Assembly: GCA_907163345.1 (NCBI GenBank)
Contig: CAJQUN010000418.1
Span: forward strand, 425,287 to 489,286
Reading direction: 5' to 3'
DNA: 64,000 nucleotides
Origin: Haberlea rhodopensis
Taxonomy: Eukaryota > Streptophyta > Magnoliopsida > Lamiales > Gesneriaceae
Every line of letters begins with the position of its first letter. Position 1 is the first letter of the stretch. Positions 1-13,600 of this stretch are shown here, in pieces. A program made the translations under genes and the position numbers. The notes below the pieces were generated by a model. It saw only the letters and a list, made by a program, of their open reading frames with translations, had not been told where the DNA came from and made no database searches.

Positions 1-2539
1 AGCATCGTGTTACCAGTAAACAACATAGACTAAAGTTTGGCACATCTACTGCCAAAATCAGCGGTATATTGGCTGATTCATTCTGATGTTTGGCAAGCAC
101 CGGTTGTATCCCTAGGAGGAGCGAGATACTTTGTCTCGTTCATTGATGATTTATCTAGAAGATGCTGGGTGTATCATATAAAGAAGAAATCAGATGTTTT
201 TTCCAGTCTTCAAAGTGTTCAAAGCGCGGGTTGAACTTGACTCTGAAAAGAAGACCAAGTGTTTGAGGACTGACCATGGAGGAGAATATACCAGTGATGA
301 ATTTGATGCATATTGTCAACAAGAGGGCATCAAAATGTAATTCACAATGGCTTACACGCCTCAACAGAATGGAGTGGCGGAGCGGATGAATAGAACCATG
401 TTGGATAGAATAAGGGCTATGCTGAAGACAGCGGGTCTAGCCAAGTCATTTTGTGCAGAAGCAGTCAAGACCGCCAGTTATATTATCAATCGATCTCCAT
501 CAGTGGTGATTGATCTGAAGACTCCGATGGAGGTGTGGACAGGCAAGCCAGCAGATTATTCTCGGTTACATACATTTGGAAGTCTGGTGTATGTTCTATA
601 CAACGAACAAGAAAGATCGAAGTTGGATTCAAAATCCAGAAAGTGCATCTTCTTGGGCTATGCTGATGGTGTTAAGGGGTATCGCTTGTGGGATCCCACT
701 GCCCACAAACTTATCATCAGCAGGGATGTTATCTTCGAGGAAGATAAAGTGAATGGAGACAAAGGCACTCTGAATTCAGATACTACTACAATTCAGGTGG
801 AAAATAAGACATACATAGAACAAGTTTCTTCTGAGGCATTACCAGAGCACGAGGAACAAGAACCAGATGAGTCAGAGGTTCTCAAAATTCGGAAGTCTAC
901 TCGCGTGAGGAGATCACCGGTTTGGCTTTTAGATTATGATACTGAAAGCAATATTGCATACTGCTTACTGATAGAGGATGGTGAGCCACAGAGTTTCCAG
1001 GAGGCTACTCGAAGTTCGGATATATCCCTATGGATGCAAGCTATGCAGGAAGAATTGGAGGCCTTGGACCGGAATAAAACTTGGGATCTTGTTACACTAC
1101 CACGAGGACGGAAAGCCATCGGTAATAGATGGGTCTATAAGATCAAACGTGATGGCAATAACCAAGTTGAGCGATATCGTGCAAGATTGGTGGTGAAAGG
1201 ATATGCTCAAAAGGAAGGTATCGACTTCAATGAGATATTTTCTCCTGTGGTTCGACTTACAACAATCATATTAGTATTGGCGTTATGTGCAGCGTTTGAC
1301 CTACATCTAGAACAACTAGATGTGAAAACAGTTTTTCTTCATGGAGATCTTGAAGAAGAAATCTATATGCTTCAACCAGAAGGTTTTGCGGAAATAGGCA
1401 AAGAGAACTTGGTTTGCAGGTTGAACAAATCTCTGTACGGTCTCAAACAGGCGCCGAGGTGTTGGTGCAAGAGATTTGATTCCTATATCATGAGCCTTGG
1501 GTACAACAGACTCAATGCAGATCCTTGTGCATATTTCAAGAGATCTTGGAATGATGATTATATCATTTTGTTGTTGTACGTGGACGACATGTTGGTCGCA
1601 GGCCCCAACAAAGATCGAGTCCAAGAATTGAAGGCACAGTTGGCTAGGAAATTTGATATGAAGGACTTGGGACCGGCAAACAAGATTCTAGGGATGCAAG
1701 TTCACCGAGACAGAAGTAACATAAAGATTTGGCTTTCCCAGAAAAACTAGTTGAAGACAATCTTGCAACGCTTCAACATGCAAGATTGCAAGTCAATTTC
1801 AACCCCTCTTCCTGTTAACTTCAAGTTTTCCTCTGATATGTGTCCTAGCAGTGAATCGGAGCGGATGGGAACGTCTCGAGTACCGTATGCATCAGCGGTG
1901 GGAAGGATAATGTTTGCTTTGATCTGTATAAGACCAGACATTGCACAAGCAGTGGGAGCAGTCAGTCGGTACATGGCGAATCCTGGAAGAGAGCATTGAG
2001 TACGGTTAAGAGGATCCTTAGATATATTAAGGACCTCAGATGCTGCATTATGTTACGGAGGATCAGATTTTACACTCAGGGGCTATGTGGATTCAGATTA
2101 TGCTGGTGATCCGGATAAAAGAAAATCTACTACTGGTTATGTGTTTACACTTGCAGAAGGAGCAGTAAGCTGGGTTTCAAAACTGCAGACAGTTGTAGCT
2201 TTATCTACAACGGAGGCAGAATATATGGCAGCTACTCAAGCTTGCAAGGAGATGATATGGTTTCAAAGGCTATTGGAGGAGATTTGCCATAAACAAGATG
2301 AAGTTCCTTTGTTTTGTGACAGCCAGAGTGCCTTGCACATTGCAAGGAATCCAGCCTTTTATTCTAGGACTAAACACATTGGCGTTCAGTTTCACTTTGT
2401 ACGAGAAGTAGTAGAGGAAGGAAGTGTGGATATGCAGAAGATCCATACGAAGGAGAACCTAGCTGATATTCTGACAAAGCCGGTTAATACTGAGAAGTTT
2501 GAGTGGTGCAGATCCTCAAGTGGCCTAGCAAAAACGTAA
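1..2539 (+). pseudogene. copia pol polyprotein fragment (integrase, RT, RNase H), disrupted
   Basis: This is the C-terminal part of a copia polyprotein. Integrase core residues are seen from about 75 (HSDVW, YFVSFIDD) to 400 (TPQQNGVAER). RT lies at about 1020-1760, with SLYGLKQAPR and the catalytic YVDDM at about 1576. RNase H lies at about 2085-2500, with DSDYAGD, STTEAEYMA and the terminal ILTKPV. The frame is broken at least four times: a shift near 200, a stop at 338-340 (after IKM), a stop at 1748-1750 (after LSQKN) and a shift near 2000. It cannot make a full protein. The longest open part is 347-1750. The breaks suggest an old copy. Confidence 0.9.
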
Positions 2540-2615
2540 GCAGCAGGGTATGACAAGCTTGAAAGGATGTGTGGAGATGTGCTTGAGTCTCAATCAAATC
2601 TCCAAGTGGGAGAAA

Positions 2616-3015
2616 TGTTGACTGGTTGTCCTCATTAATGAGGGCAGCTGGTGGTTGGCGGATGGGAAGCTGACGGTTGGTGGATGTGCATTTAATGCAC
2701 ATCTTCAACGCTATAAATAGAGCTCTTCTGATTTCATTTCATTCATCCAACTTCAGAGTGCTCTCTCATGTCTCTACATTTGAGTGTGTATTCTATAATA
2801 TTTGTGAGGTAGTTTTTCTCCTATATTGAGAGTGTTGTTCTCTTTGAAAGATAGAGAGAGGTTGTAACCCACAAAATATTATAGTGGAATCTTTTCATCT
2901 TGCCCGTGGTTTTTACCATAATAATTTTAGGGGTTTTCCACGTAAATTCTGGTGTCCATTTTTTTCCTTCATTTTCAGTATTTTCTATCTCATGTTGCCG
3001 CACCTGGGGTCAACA
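2616..3015 (+). repeat. 3' LTR of the copia element at 1-3015
   Basis: The LTR starts TGTTGAC directly after the purine tract and ends GTCAACA, a 7-bp inverted pair. A TATA box (TATAAATAG, 2712-2720) marks the likely promoter. It is 400 bp long. A pure (AT)n run (3018-3041) follows two bases later. Confidence 0.85.
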
Positions 3016-4741
3016 CCATATATATATATATATATATATATGATTCAAGCAGATAATATTCATTCATAATATTGATTTTACTTGCTTCGTATAAAGTGAT
3101 AACTCTCTTCTCCATTGATGAAGAAATATTGTTCTTGTTTGATTGAATATTAACAAATTCATTCAAAATAAAAATAAACTGTATCAGTTTAGCTCAAAAC
3201 ACATCAAACCAGTTTCTATTTTATTGTAAGAATTTAATAGCCGTTGGATTATGTTTTTCCTAAGTCGTCAAAGAGAAGGCCAATAAGCATTTTCCATTTA
3301 CATTTCGCCTTGATTAATGTCGAATGTTTTTCTCTCCCTGTTGTAATTTTCTATACTATTTTTGGGATCCTCAAGCTCCCAATAATTATGATGCAAAGAT
3401 TAGAATCTCGAAACGGCACTCCAAATCAATCATATATGCGGTTGAGGTTTATACAATCAAAAATTAAGAAGAACAAAGCAGCAAGTATTTGTTGAATAAA
3501 AGTATGAGATTTTATGTGTACCATCTTCTAAAGCAGCCTCTCTATGACTTGAACACAATAGATGTTTCTGATCAAAGATTGAGTCACAGCTCATAAATAT
3601 CATAAAGTTTAATATTATTAAAACAATTAAAATTCTATAATATAATTTACTTGAAACGTATACTTTTTTTAGCTTCCCAATACTTATTTATAATTCATAC
3701 TATGGATAATTATATCTACATCCTTTTGACTTTAGCCTAATTACAGAAACCTCACCTCAACTTTGAAAATTTACAGAGACATTCCCTCTAATGTAACTCC
3801 GTCAAAAACAATTAACCGAACATGCGAAACAACATTTTTGCCCACTTATATATATAATATAAAATTATCAAAACATTGCATTTACACCCCCTATTATATC
3901 GTATTATTTTTATTTATTTCAAAAAATTATAATAAATATTTTTGAACTATAAACTAGTTTTCATATTAATGAAATATTTTAAAACTACTTATATGAAAAT
4001 ACGTTCAAAATTAATTAATTGTATTATTTTCATTTTATCATAAATTTTTTTTGATAATTATGATGATAAAAAGATATTGTAATATTAAACATATCAACAT
4101 CTTTAACACATTTAAAATAAGTTTAGCCAAATATCTTTTAAACAATTATATGTTTAGATGTTGAATTTAAATGATATGTTTTAGGCCATGATATTTAATG
4201 ACAATCGATGTTTTTACGGATCGATTTGTTCAAGTTAATGTAAAATCCGGTTGCTAATTCACAACAGATCATATGTTTTAGCTTGCTGCATGGAAAACAG
4301 TTAAGTCAGACAAAATTAACATCCAAATTATAGTTTAACCCACCATGGAGATTCATAATGTTTTCTATCACCAGTTAATTTATAGCAATATATTGGAGCA
4401 CTACAGTACTTTTTATTACAACAAAAAATATTATTAATTAAAATACTGTTTGATACTGATAAAAAAAAAATTTGTTACCACCAAAAGCCACTCCTTTTTA
4501 AAGAATTTTATGTCCATGTTTTGTTGTATAACAAAATTCTCATATAATAAATATCACTCTTTTGTATCGATAGAGATTAAAATCCTCTTGAAAATAAATT
4601 AGTAGAGATAGAGGAGGTCGGGAGAATATATGAATCGGCTCTAGAGAGTAGTGTATTGGAATAAATTATATGCAACACTTGAAAGGGAAACTTTTTGAGA
4701 GTGAGTGTGAGAGACTATACCGTCGTTGAGAGAGAGAGAGC
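3016..4741. other. AT-rich intergenic DNA, no gene seen
   Basis: It begins with a dinucleotide (AT)n microsatellite at 3018-3041. The rest is AT-rich with only short, unconvincing open frames. The stretch near 3720-3900 (acctcaactttgaaaat, acaccccctatt) looks like decayed transposon sequence, but I cannot name it. Confidence 0.6.
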
Positions 4742-5116
4742 CTGCTAAATAGGGTTGTAAATGAATCGAACATGTTCACGAACTTCGAACTTTTTTTCGA
4801 GTCGAACTCGAGCCCAAATTACTTTGTTCGATAGTTCATGAGTCGCTCGCGAACTTTAATATTTTATTAATATAATATAATTATATATTAAATAAAAATA
4901 TTTCGAATATTTCGAATATTTATTTTCGAGCAATAATTCGGATAGCTCGCGAACATGTTCGAACCTTTTCGAGCCGAACTCGAGCCAAATTTTTGAAACT
5001 ATTCGAACTTCGAATCGAACTCGAGCTCGAATATAACTATTTCGAGCCGAATTCGAACCTTAAATTTTTCTGCATATTCGACTCGATTCGGTTCATTTAC
5101 ACCCCCTACTGCTAAA
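4742..5116. mobile_element. hAT-type MITE with 8-bp target duplication
   Basis: The element body is 4750-5108 (359 bp). Its ends are inverted: TAGGGTTGTAAATGAA at the left, and the complement of TAGGGGGTGTAAATGAA at the right. It is flanked by the exact 8-bp direct repeat CTGCTAAA (4742-4749 and 5109-5116), the target duplication size of the hAT superfamily. The interior is made of many short TCGAA/TTCGAG palindromes and has no coding capacity, so it must have been moved by a transposase from elsewhere. Confidence 0.85.
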
Positions 5117-5426
5117 GCCTCTTACAAAATCACAAAGACAGTAAAAAAGCCAAGGCATGTGTAACTTTGAGTTTGGAGGTTGCTCCCTGGTTACAAGGTT
5201 GTCGTAATTTAAATGTGTACATTTTATTTAACACCTGAAAAGGTACATCATCTGATTTAATACAATATAAGTCACCCCATAAAAGAAAAAACCAAATCAC
5301 ATCTCACTCCATCAGGGAGAAAAGCATAAAATACCAGATATTGGCAATGTATATTTCTCTATTTCCTGGAGTTCTCATTTCCGAAACCATTCTTTCTCAC
5401 CCTTGGTTTCTTCTTACCTTCCAGAT

Positions 5427-8400
5427 TCACCGTACGTAACCTTTTTTCGAAGCATTCAGATACCTACATTTCAGATCTTTTGCACTTATAGTATACTCAT
5501 TTCTTGAATCGGGAATACTAAAATCAGCCGGGTTCCGGTTAAAAAGGCAAATACTCGATGCTGGATTATTTTTCAATGGTTGAGTTACAAGATCACTAGG
5601 CCTCCTCAAGAAAATGCCCTTCGAGTTCTTCGTCTCAGAAGGTCCGACTAAAAAAACGTCACTTTCAGAATATGACGATGAAAATAGGAAACGAGTACTA
5701 GCAGACTTTGAAGAATTCAAGATAATACCTTGTATATAGGATGAAGCTTTCGTCGAGCTTTCACCAGGACAATAAACACCATGCTGTAAAGTTTTCTGGT
5801 TATTTGGTGAAAAGATCGATCCACCAAGGAATTTCTGGTTCTCGTTCTTATTTAGCCGTGGGTGGTGGTTGCAAGGAGAAAATGGTTTATCAAAATAATG
5901 CTTTTGGCCAAGTTTTATTGAAGAACCCGATACGATTCCCTGATCCATCAAAGATAGCAGTTGCATGGCTGGAATTGCATCATTCGAATAGGGATCTGAT
6001 GACCCTACTGATTTTTGGCTTGATCCAATTCTTTCCTCACCACCCTTTATATCACTGATGGTCTTTCCCTTGTGGCACTGATCAGAAATTGAATACACTC
6101 CCATGCTATTCTGGGGAATGTGATGAAATGGTACATTTTCTCGTCTAGGAGGCCACAACAGATCTGGTACTTCATGAGGTCTTGGACCGGCTATGATGGA
6201 ACTGGAACCCAAATATTGTGGTTTCCTCTGTTGACTTGGTGTAAATGGAGTTACGAGTTTGAATTGGCTTTGATCCAGTTTGTTCATGCCCATTTGATAC
6301 TGGTTCAAATGAGGGAAACTTACAGGAATACTTTGACCAACACATATGTTGTCACTTGCTATGGGAACACCAGTTCTCGCATTGGTCGGTGGAAAACTAA
6401 TCATTCTATGATATCCATCTGCATCAAGTGCAGCTGATCCTCTGATAGAACCATAGATGCTCACTGATGGGAAATGTTTGTGTAAATTTCCAAGTTCCCT
6501 ATCACGTTTGTTCTTGGCCAATAGTTCAATTATTTCAATTGGTATATCGTCTGAATCCCCTCGAAGGTCTATATACTTATCCGTGCTTTGAACAGTTGGC
6601 GACTCTGAAACTCCCATTCGTCTTTTGCCTTCTGTGGCTGTTTCTTTATTTAGAGAAGTAGAGATGTCCTGGAAAATTAACAGAAATACCAATTAAGGTA
6701 AACATAATCGAACGAAAAAGATACATGTGATATATACTTTTCTAGGACAGGCCAAACAGCAACATGAGATATAAAATTGTGAAAAGTACACAATGAGAAG
6801 TGAATCCTTGCTTTCTTTTGTCCTTTCTCAAGCTCCCTTTATCGGGAAATCATTAACAAAAAATGGGAAGAAAAAAAAACATCAAAAACCATGGCTAAAA
6901 ACACAATTCTCCATGTTATGCACTCATATTATCATACAAAGATCTCATGCAAAAGACTAAGAATAAACCAACTTCAGTGAGATGAAAAATTACAACAATT
7001 ACCAAGGAAATATTCAAACGCTTAAACAGGAGACTCAAGTACTCAACATCAGACTCGAACCAGAAGTTAACAAAAAGAATGACTGTTAAGTGTATTTTTG
7101 AACACTTAAACCAGAACCAATTTTCCAGTTTAAACAAGGGAAACTTTGGGAAAAAATAAGTATTAGTCTGCTACACTGATCTCAACATCTAATTTCAAGT
7201 TAAATATCAGCCCATCGTACTGTCTCAATCAGCCTGAAACTAAAAAAAAATCAGATATATTCAAAGAATATTTCTTAAGAATTACAAGATTACAGGAAAT
7301 TTCATCAGCCTAGATTACGCGTCTAACATGCAAATGACAGAAGCTCTTACAAACAATCATTATAATTTGCATACCAAAGAACTAGACAGGGGCAAACACT
7401 CACCTCAAAAAGATTCGGCGATTGCTTCCCTTGTATCATATCTGTTTTCTGGCTAAACGACTCATTGAGATCGGGAATTGCCCTATGCTGCCTGAAAGAA
7501 GATTGATTGCTGGCGTTCCTTTCAGAATCCATAAAGCTGTTGAGTGAAAGGTCCAATCCCACTTTTGCTTTGATATTGCATTCACCAAGAACGTTTTTTC
7601 CAGGAGGGATAAAAGGGTTATGATCAGCTTCGACTTCAGGGCTTTTACTATTTGAAGGGTCAGAGTTTATCTCCATTTGTTGTGCAGGTAGAAAACTCCG
7701 TATATATGGTCCTATTTCCCCAAATGCAGAAGGAACATGTCCCAACTTATATATACTAGTCTCAGCAGCAACAGCTTTCGATGAATATGCAGACTTCGAA
7801 GCATATGTCTTTGGAACCGATTGTACTTTCACCGTTCCATTGTCAATAACAATCGGCCTTGTTTTCTTGTTTATATATAGGGCCTTACCTTTCTTGGCCT
7901 TGATTTGTTGCGTCTTCGAAGCAATTTGAAAACTCAATCGTGTGGTTGCATCCCCTCCTGATTCTGAATCAGAAGTTTCAACCCTATTATGAATTCTCCC
8001 ACCATCCAGCACAAGACCCCTGGATCGTTTAGTTGAGCCATTTGGGTATTTCATCTCCAAAGATTCTTTGTCTTCTTCGAGAGCTATCTTTCGTTTTCTT
8101 GGAGGACTTTGAGCACCTTCTGAAACGCCGGAAGAGATGTCTAGCTGTGTCATAGGAGCTAAAATTGCTTCTTTCCCAGTAGATGTAACATGTATTCCGT
8201 TGGATGACACGTATCTTGTTCTTTGATGATCATTTGTTAGATTTCTTTCCTCCTCCATTATATCTGCCAAGGAACGCAACTTTGGTTTTCTCCGATGTGG
8301 CACGGTACTAAATACAGCATTGCTTCCAGATGCTGCATTATATGGCTCATCATAAGCATCTGTCACAAAAGTTAAATAAACGCCCTTTTTTTTGAAAAAA

Positions 8401-10059
8401 ATAATATTTTGACAGCAATCATTGTGAGTAACTTCAAAGAAATTCACAAATGGTTTCAAGTTACCTGCAGAATTTGTGTCTGTTTCTTGAACCAGCAATG
8501 GATCAGCTTCTGTTACATCAGCACATGAATTTCCATCTTCTTTATTTTGGACACCTGTTTTGTCTTTGCTGCCTGCAGGTTTAATCAGGATGTACAGAAT
8601 CCAAGGTGAAAAAAAAAAAGACAATTAAATAGATATGCTTAAGAAATAGCTAACAATGCAAGGATCCCATGATAACAAAACTTACATGTGGCGGCCTTAT
8701 GTCCTTCAGCGCGACGAGTATTAGAATTCATGATATTATTGCTTGGATCATTGTCTTCATGATTGCATCCACAGTCTTTTGGTCCATTTTTATTTCCTTG
8801 AAAGGTAGTCGGGAATTAACATAAACAAACATAAAAATTGAACCCCGCAAAGCGTTATTTATACACGCTTATGGACTGAAGAAAAGAACGAGCATATATC
8901 ATTGGCAATTCTATCTCAGATTGAATTGTTTACCAGTTTTCTTTCTGTTATATGAGAACACGCCATCTCCTCCATCGACATTCTTACAAGAACTTGTACC
9001 AGCAACACTTCTGTCTGCCAATACCATTTCTAGTGTCGTCCTCTCAGCGGCAATCTCTGGTATGCAGTTTGAGCAGTGCCACCATCGAAATTTGGGAACA
9101 TATATTGAAGGCAGACTATCTAATAAATCACCATCATTACATTCTGAAGCAAACAAGGAACAACTCTTCAAATCCTTTTTCCTCATTCCGGAAACAAAGC
9201 CACTGCATCGAGAATAGGAAATGAATTCCCTTCATTTGTTGTACTACATCTCACATATATACGACCCCACATCAGTAGCTTATTATTATGAGAAAACAGT
9301 GATTTAGCAGACTAAAATATAACTCAATGGTCAAGTATGAAACCATAAATCAATTAGGATTGAACAAAAATCACCCGAGATTTGAGGGATTGAATCTTTG
9401 AACACAGAAAATGGCAAAAAAAAGGCACAAGTCACACAGATGCAGACATTTTATCCCAAACTTAAGAACCTTTAACTCTGCGCTTTACATAGAAAACCAT
9501 TAGAGTTGACAGACTGTAAAGAATAATATAATATTGGCAATGCAAAATGTATTAGCATCACCGATCAAAGATTGGAAAAAGAGGATTGTTAACGCTTTTA
9601 ACACAAGGAATTATGTCAATGAAAGACAAAAATGTTTCCACCCTCCCATTTATCATCTCCCTATTTCCACTACATAGTTTCGAACAACACCCTATATGAA
9701 AATTAATCATTAGTACCAAAATATTAAATATAGTAGAAAACATTTATCACGTGAGTGTGCTATACAACTGCAGTTACACACCACAGAAACATCAATTGAC
9801 TAGAAAAGATTTCAAATCAACCAACCTCCACAATGCCAATTAAGAAAGAATTTAGCAAGCATATGAGTATAAATATGGCCAAAAAGAGTTACCGTATCGA
9901 AAAATGCTCATGTGCTGGCGACTCGATCTCTTCAACAGCACCACAAAGATCTATGGCAATTGAGTTGATTTGCACAAGAGACCCAACAGACTTTGCCGCA
10001 GAAGCGGCAGAAACACTTCTCAGTTGACTTTCTTCCATGGGCACAATACTCTTGTCCAT
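5427..10059 (-). CDS. EMF1: EMBRYONIC FLOWER 1-like Polycomb-associated repressor
   Basis: EMF1 is a plant nuclear protein that works with Polycomb to keep flowering and embryo genes silent during vegetative growth. I place six coding exons by GT/AG sites and phase: 10059-9893, 9202-8934, 8796-8686, 8572-8465, 8359-7404 and 6668-5427, giving 2853 nt and 950 residues. EMF1 hallmarks are VPKFRWWHC (residues 91-99), DDIPIEIIELLAKN (about 577-590), an EAR-like PDLNE late in exon 5, and NRNPADFSIP (914-923). Arabidopsis EMF1 is about 1100 residues, so length fits. The start MDKSIVPMEE was chosen because it lies just inside a probable UTR acceptor; the ATG at 10038 is an alternative. The stop (5429-5427) follows a run of six A bases, and a lysine/arginine-rich frame continues past it, so the end may be shifted. 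A poly(A) signal candidate lies at 5223-5228. Introns hold no large insertion. Confidence 0.9.
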
Positions 10060-11240
10060 TCCAAGAATAAATACCTAAATTCGTCGAACGAAAAGATTAC
10101 TACAAATTCAGAAATTAGTACCTGGAATCAATGTATGGACACCCGCAAGAGCTATATATAATGAGAGTTCACTTATGGAAAATTCATTGAAGGTGCAATA
10201 AATATACAAATAATCTCGGATCATGAAATGTTTAAATTCGCATCACAAAAGAAAAAATCCAATAATTAAAACCCGATTGAAACAAGTGACACTTGGCATG
10301 TGGCAGCACAACTGCGTAGACCTTTAGTGGAACAAATAGTTGAAACCCTAGTTAAAATATCAATATTTAAAGCTGTAACGGATCAAGGATTTTTAGCAAT
10401 TTCCATGATATACAATTGAAAGACAGCTAAACACGCAAAACAGAAAGCAAAACAAGTCAAGAAAAAGAACAAGAACAAAGGTAAAGCAATTTAAGGGTTT
10501 TCTTAAGGGAAATATGTTAATCTCGCTTTTACCAAGAGAAGTGAAAAATAAAGCATCAGTGGCTAGAAAAAATTGGACACAACCATATTCCACATACAAT
10601 TATAGCTGAAAATAATAAAGGTAAATAGCTCAATTAATCCATCCATTAGTACCTTTAACACAAATTAGGGTTCACTGAATTAAAGAAGGTTTCGATAATT
10701 TCATGGACTAACTTCACTGGAGATGAATCAGAACAGTGATAAACAAGCAAAGTATCACAAAATGATAACATTCTAAACAAAAAAGGACATAAAATAAATA
10801 TTAATCCTACGTATATAAAAATTTATGCACGGGAAACAATAAGCTGAAAGTCAGCTAAAACATAATACAGATTCCTCAAACTACTAAAACAAACTCATCA
10901 TGGAAGAAAACGCGAATCATCAAGCAGTAAAAAGACATCAGAAAACAAACCTTTTCAGCTGAATCTCAAAATCAGATCAAAATCTCACTGATCGACCCAG
11001 AAAATTTTCTTCACGCCTCACTTGTATAAAATCCTCATTCGATAGAAAAAAGGCAGGAGACTTCAGATATCTGATTTTCTGGAAGTGATTCGAAAGTGGT
11101 TAAGAGGAATTCGAGTGCGAAATGAAAGAGAACCCTAGAGCTTTTAGGTTTGAAATTGGTTAGAGAGAGAAGGACAAATGTTTTAGCGAGAGAAAATGAT
11201 ATCTGGAGAGAAGAGCGGGTGCTTGTGTGGTGCGTGTACG
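10060..11240 (-). other. EMF1 5' leader: UTR exon, UTR intron and promoter-proximal region
   Basis: On the minus strand an acceptor (ATTTAG, AG at 10076-10075) lies 15 bases before the chosen start. A donor (AAAAG then GTTTGT, GT at 10950-10949) lies about 870 bases upstream. The upstream exon would run from 10951 to about 11230, a purine-rich GAGAGAGAAG leader typical of plant 5'UTRs. I saw no clear TATA box before it. The exon limits are inferred from splice consensus only. Confidence 0.5.
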
Positions 11241-12210
11241 GTGTACCCTTCCTTTATTTTTCTTTTGTACGTATACTGTTTATATGTACTAAATATTAAT
11301 ACTGTATCGGCAATATACATATAATTTAATAACTGAAAAAAGTTTAAATTTTTATCTATATCTTATTCGAAATTGTAAATATTTTTATCACATATAAGAT
11401 TTTTTTTTTTATCGGAGGAAGAGGATGGATTAAATCAATTTTTATGTGTCCAACACAATTTGAACTCTAGTCTGAAAGTGGACTTGGCAAGATCGATGAG
11501 CTCATCAAATATAAGATGTTTAATGTCAAACAATCACATCAAATCATATTTAACTATCATTACATCATAAAATATATCTAAAATCTAGGAGGATCTTGGT
11601 TACCACATGAGACATTATCCGTATAGTAAATTTACCATACATTGGATATGCATGGTAGATCTATCATATGGGAACAAAAGTCTAAAACCTGAGGTAAAAA
11701 TCAAATACCGTTTAAATAAAGTATATTTAATCTCCTGCGATTTAATTAATATTAGATGTAATATAGGAGAGAGAGTTCAGAACCAATCATGTTGCGCCAG
11801 CAACGCAATGCTTATACTTTGTCTGTGAAACCCTAGTGAAATGCGTGGAGGAACGCGCTGACGTTTGAAGGCCACTTAACTGGTCGTTGTATTGTCAAAA
11901 ACGATGTCCACGCACTAAGGAGAGAACTGATTTGCGCGTGTTGATACTGTTTGCGGGTGCGTGTGGAGAAGCTTTTTGGGGTATTTAAATGACAACCCTA
12001 AATATTTTGTTTTGTGTAATGAAGGGGGTGGGACTTGGGAGAGTTGAGGTGTGGGGATAACCCTAGAAACTGACAGGTCGGAGGTGATAATTAACTTACC
12101 AAATTATAAAGATTAATTAATTGTTGGTAGTTAGGGATAATTTTAGGGTTTTAGGATGTATTTTTGTGATTTAATTCAAATATTCTATTATAAATCAATT
12201 AGCCTCCAGG

Positions 12211-12256
<46 letters not shown>

Positions 12257-13585
12257 GGCTTTTCCATTTCATATTTTCCATTCGCACATAATAAATATTG
12301 TTTTTAAATTACAATTCACTAAGTTTCCAATCTATTTCTAAACATGGATGTAGGTATTCTCAATCGTCGAAATATTCTTTCCTATCCATGGGTACTACCT
12401 TATGGGTATCAAAGAACAAATCTCCACTTGTCATATCTATAATTATATAAAATCATACACTCAAATATTCCTATTACTAAAGTAACCTTATACAATAACA
12501 ATATTTCAAAAGTGCCTTCTATCATGAACTTTTTCTTATGAAAGTATTTCTCTATTGTTTTCCACGATACAAAAATCTGTGCAGAGAAAATGAAATTTGT
12601 AACAAAATTAGAAATTTAATATTATTTATATTTTAAATTTAACCATACGCCAATTTATTTTAAGCATCTGTTTTTATTTTTATTTTTAAGGAAGTATGTC
12701 TTAATTCAGAGCATGACATAGACGGACATAAAGCTAAGGCTTAGGAGGATAAAAAAATGAAAAAAAAAACATTTTGTGAGTATGTCTTATTTATCATATA
12801 CTACAAATTTCAAAAGTAGTTTTTATATCCTTAATATAATGATGGTAATTAATTAATTACCATAGTGAAAATATGTGACTCTTATAAATTGATTACTATA
12901 TAATGAACTCATCACACCCAATGCTGACGCATGCATGTGCATTTAGGATAGAGGTAATCATTTATTTAGTTTAAAGTTTGTATGACATAATTGATTAGTA
13001 GACATGAAACTTGTCTATCACATAACCTACTTAATAATTAAGCCAAAGGGGCATACTTAACTACGCTAGTTATAGCCACTCATTATATATATATAATGAT
13101 TTTTTTAGTTATTATTTTCGTAAAAAGTATATGAAAACATAATATTAGATCGGGCAATTAGAATAAAAGTGAAGTAGTGAAGATCTAGCGAATATATATG
13201 GAAGATATGATGATAAGGCAAAATGATATAAGTACAAAGGATATTTTCGTCAAATCCTAATCAATGTGACATGAACATATACCTGCCAAAATTTAATATT
13301 AATGTGGATTAAATAAATTCATATTCCATAAAATGGGTAGGTTGAATGCATCTAACTCATTGTCTGCACATTTCAGTGTCTTCATCCCGGCTCTCACTCC
13401 AAATTTTACGTGGCATAAATATATAATAATGGATATTTAATATATATCAAAATGTAGGATGTCTATGTTTATATGAGACTGCTGTGTATAATTATTTTAT
13501 AATTTAGAAAGTAGTTTTATTTTACTTTGGGCTAGCTATTAGTTATTCTTTTAAAAAAGTTATCCATGTGTTTGTGACCGTGACT
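11241..13585. other. intergenic DNA with an (AT)n microsatellite, no gene seen
   Basis: A long pure (AT)n run occupies 12213-12251. The segment 11840-12080 is less AT-rich than its surroundings and might be a decayed low-copy sequence, but no protein family is recognisable. The rest is AT-rich without coding signal. Confidence 0.6.
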
Positions 13586-13600
13586 CAAAATTGAACCATG

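Larger units (their letters stand above)
1..3015 (+). mobile_element. Ty1/copia retrotransposon (Tork/Tnt1-like), 5' part outside window
   Basis: The window opens inside the integrase of a copia element. The order is integrase core, reverse transcriptase, RNase H, a polypurine stretch (2604-2615, AAGTGGGAGAAA), then a 400-bp 3' LTR with TGTTGAC/GTCAACA ends. Integrase before RT is the copia order. The 5' LTR, gag and protease lie to the left of the window, so the target duplication cannot be tested. Assignment to the Tork/Tnt1 group rests on the look of the RT and RNase H and is tentative. Confidence 0.9.

Noticed and set aside
5741..6661. Plus-strand open frames opposite the last EMF1 exon
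   Set aside because: They are antisense shadows of a long coding exon with no family resemblance.
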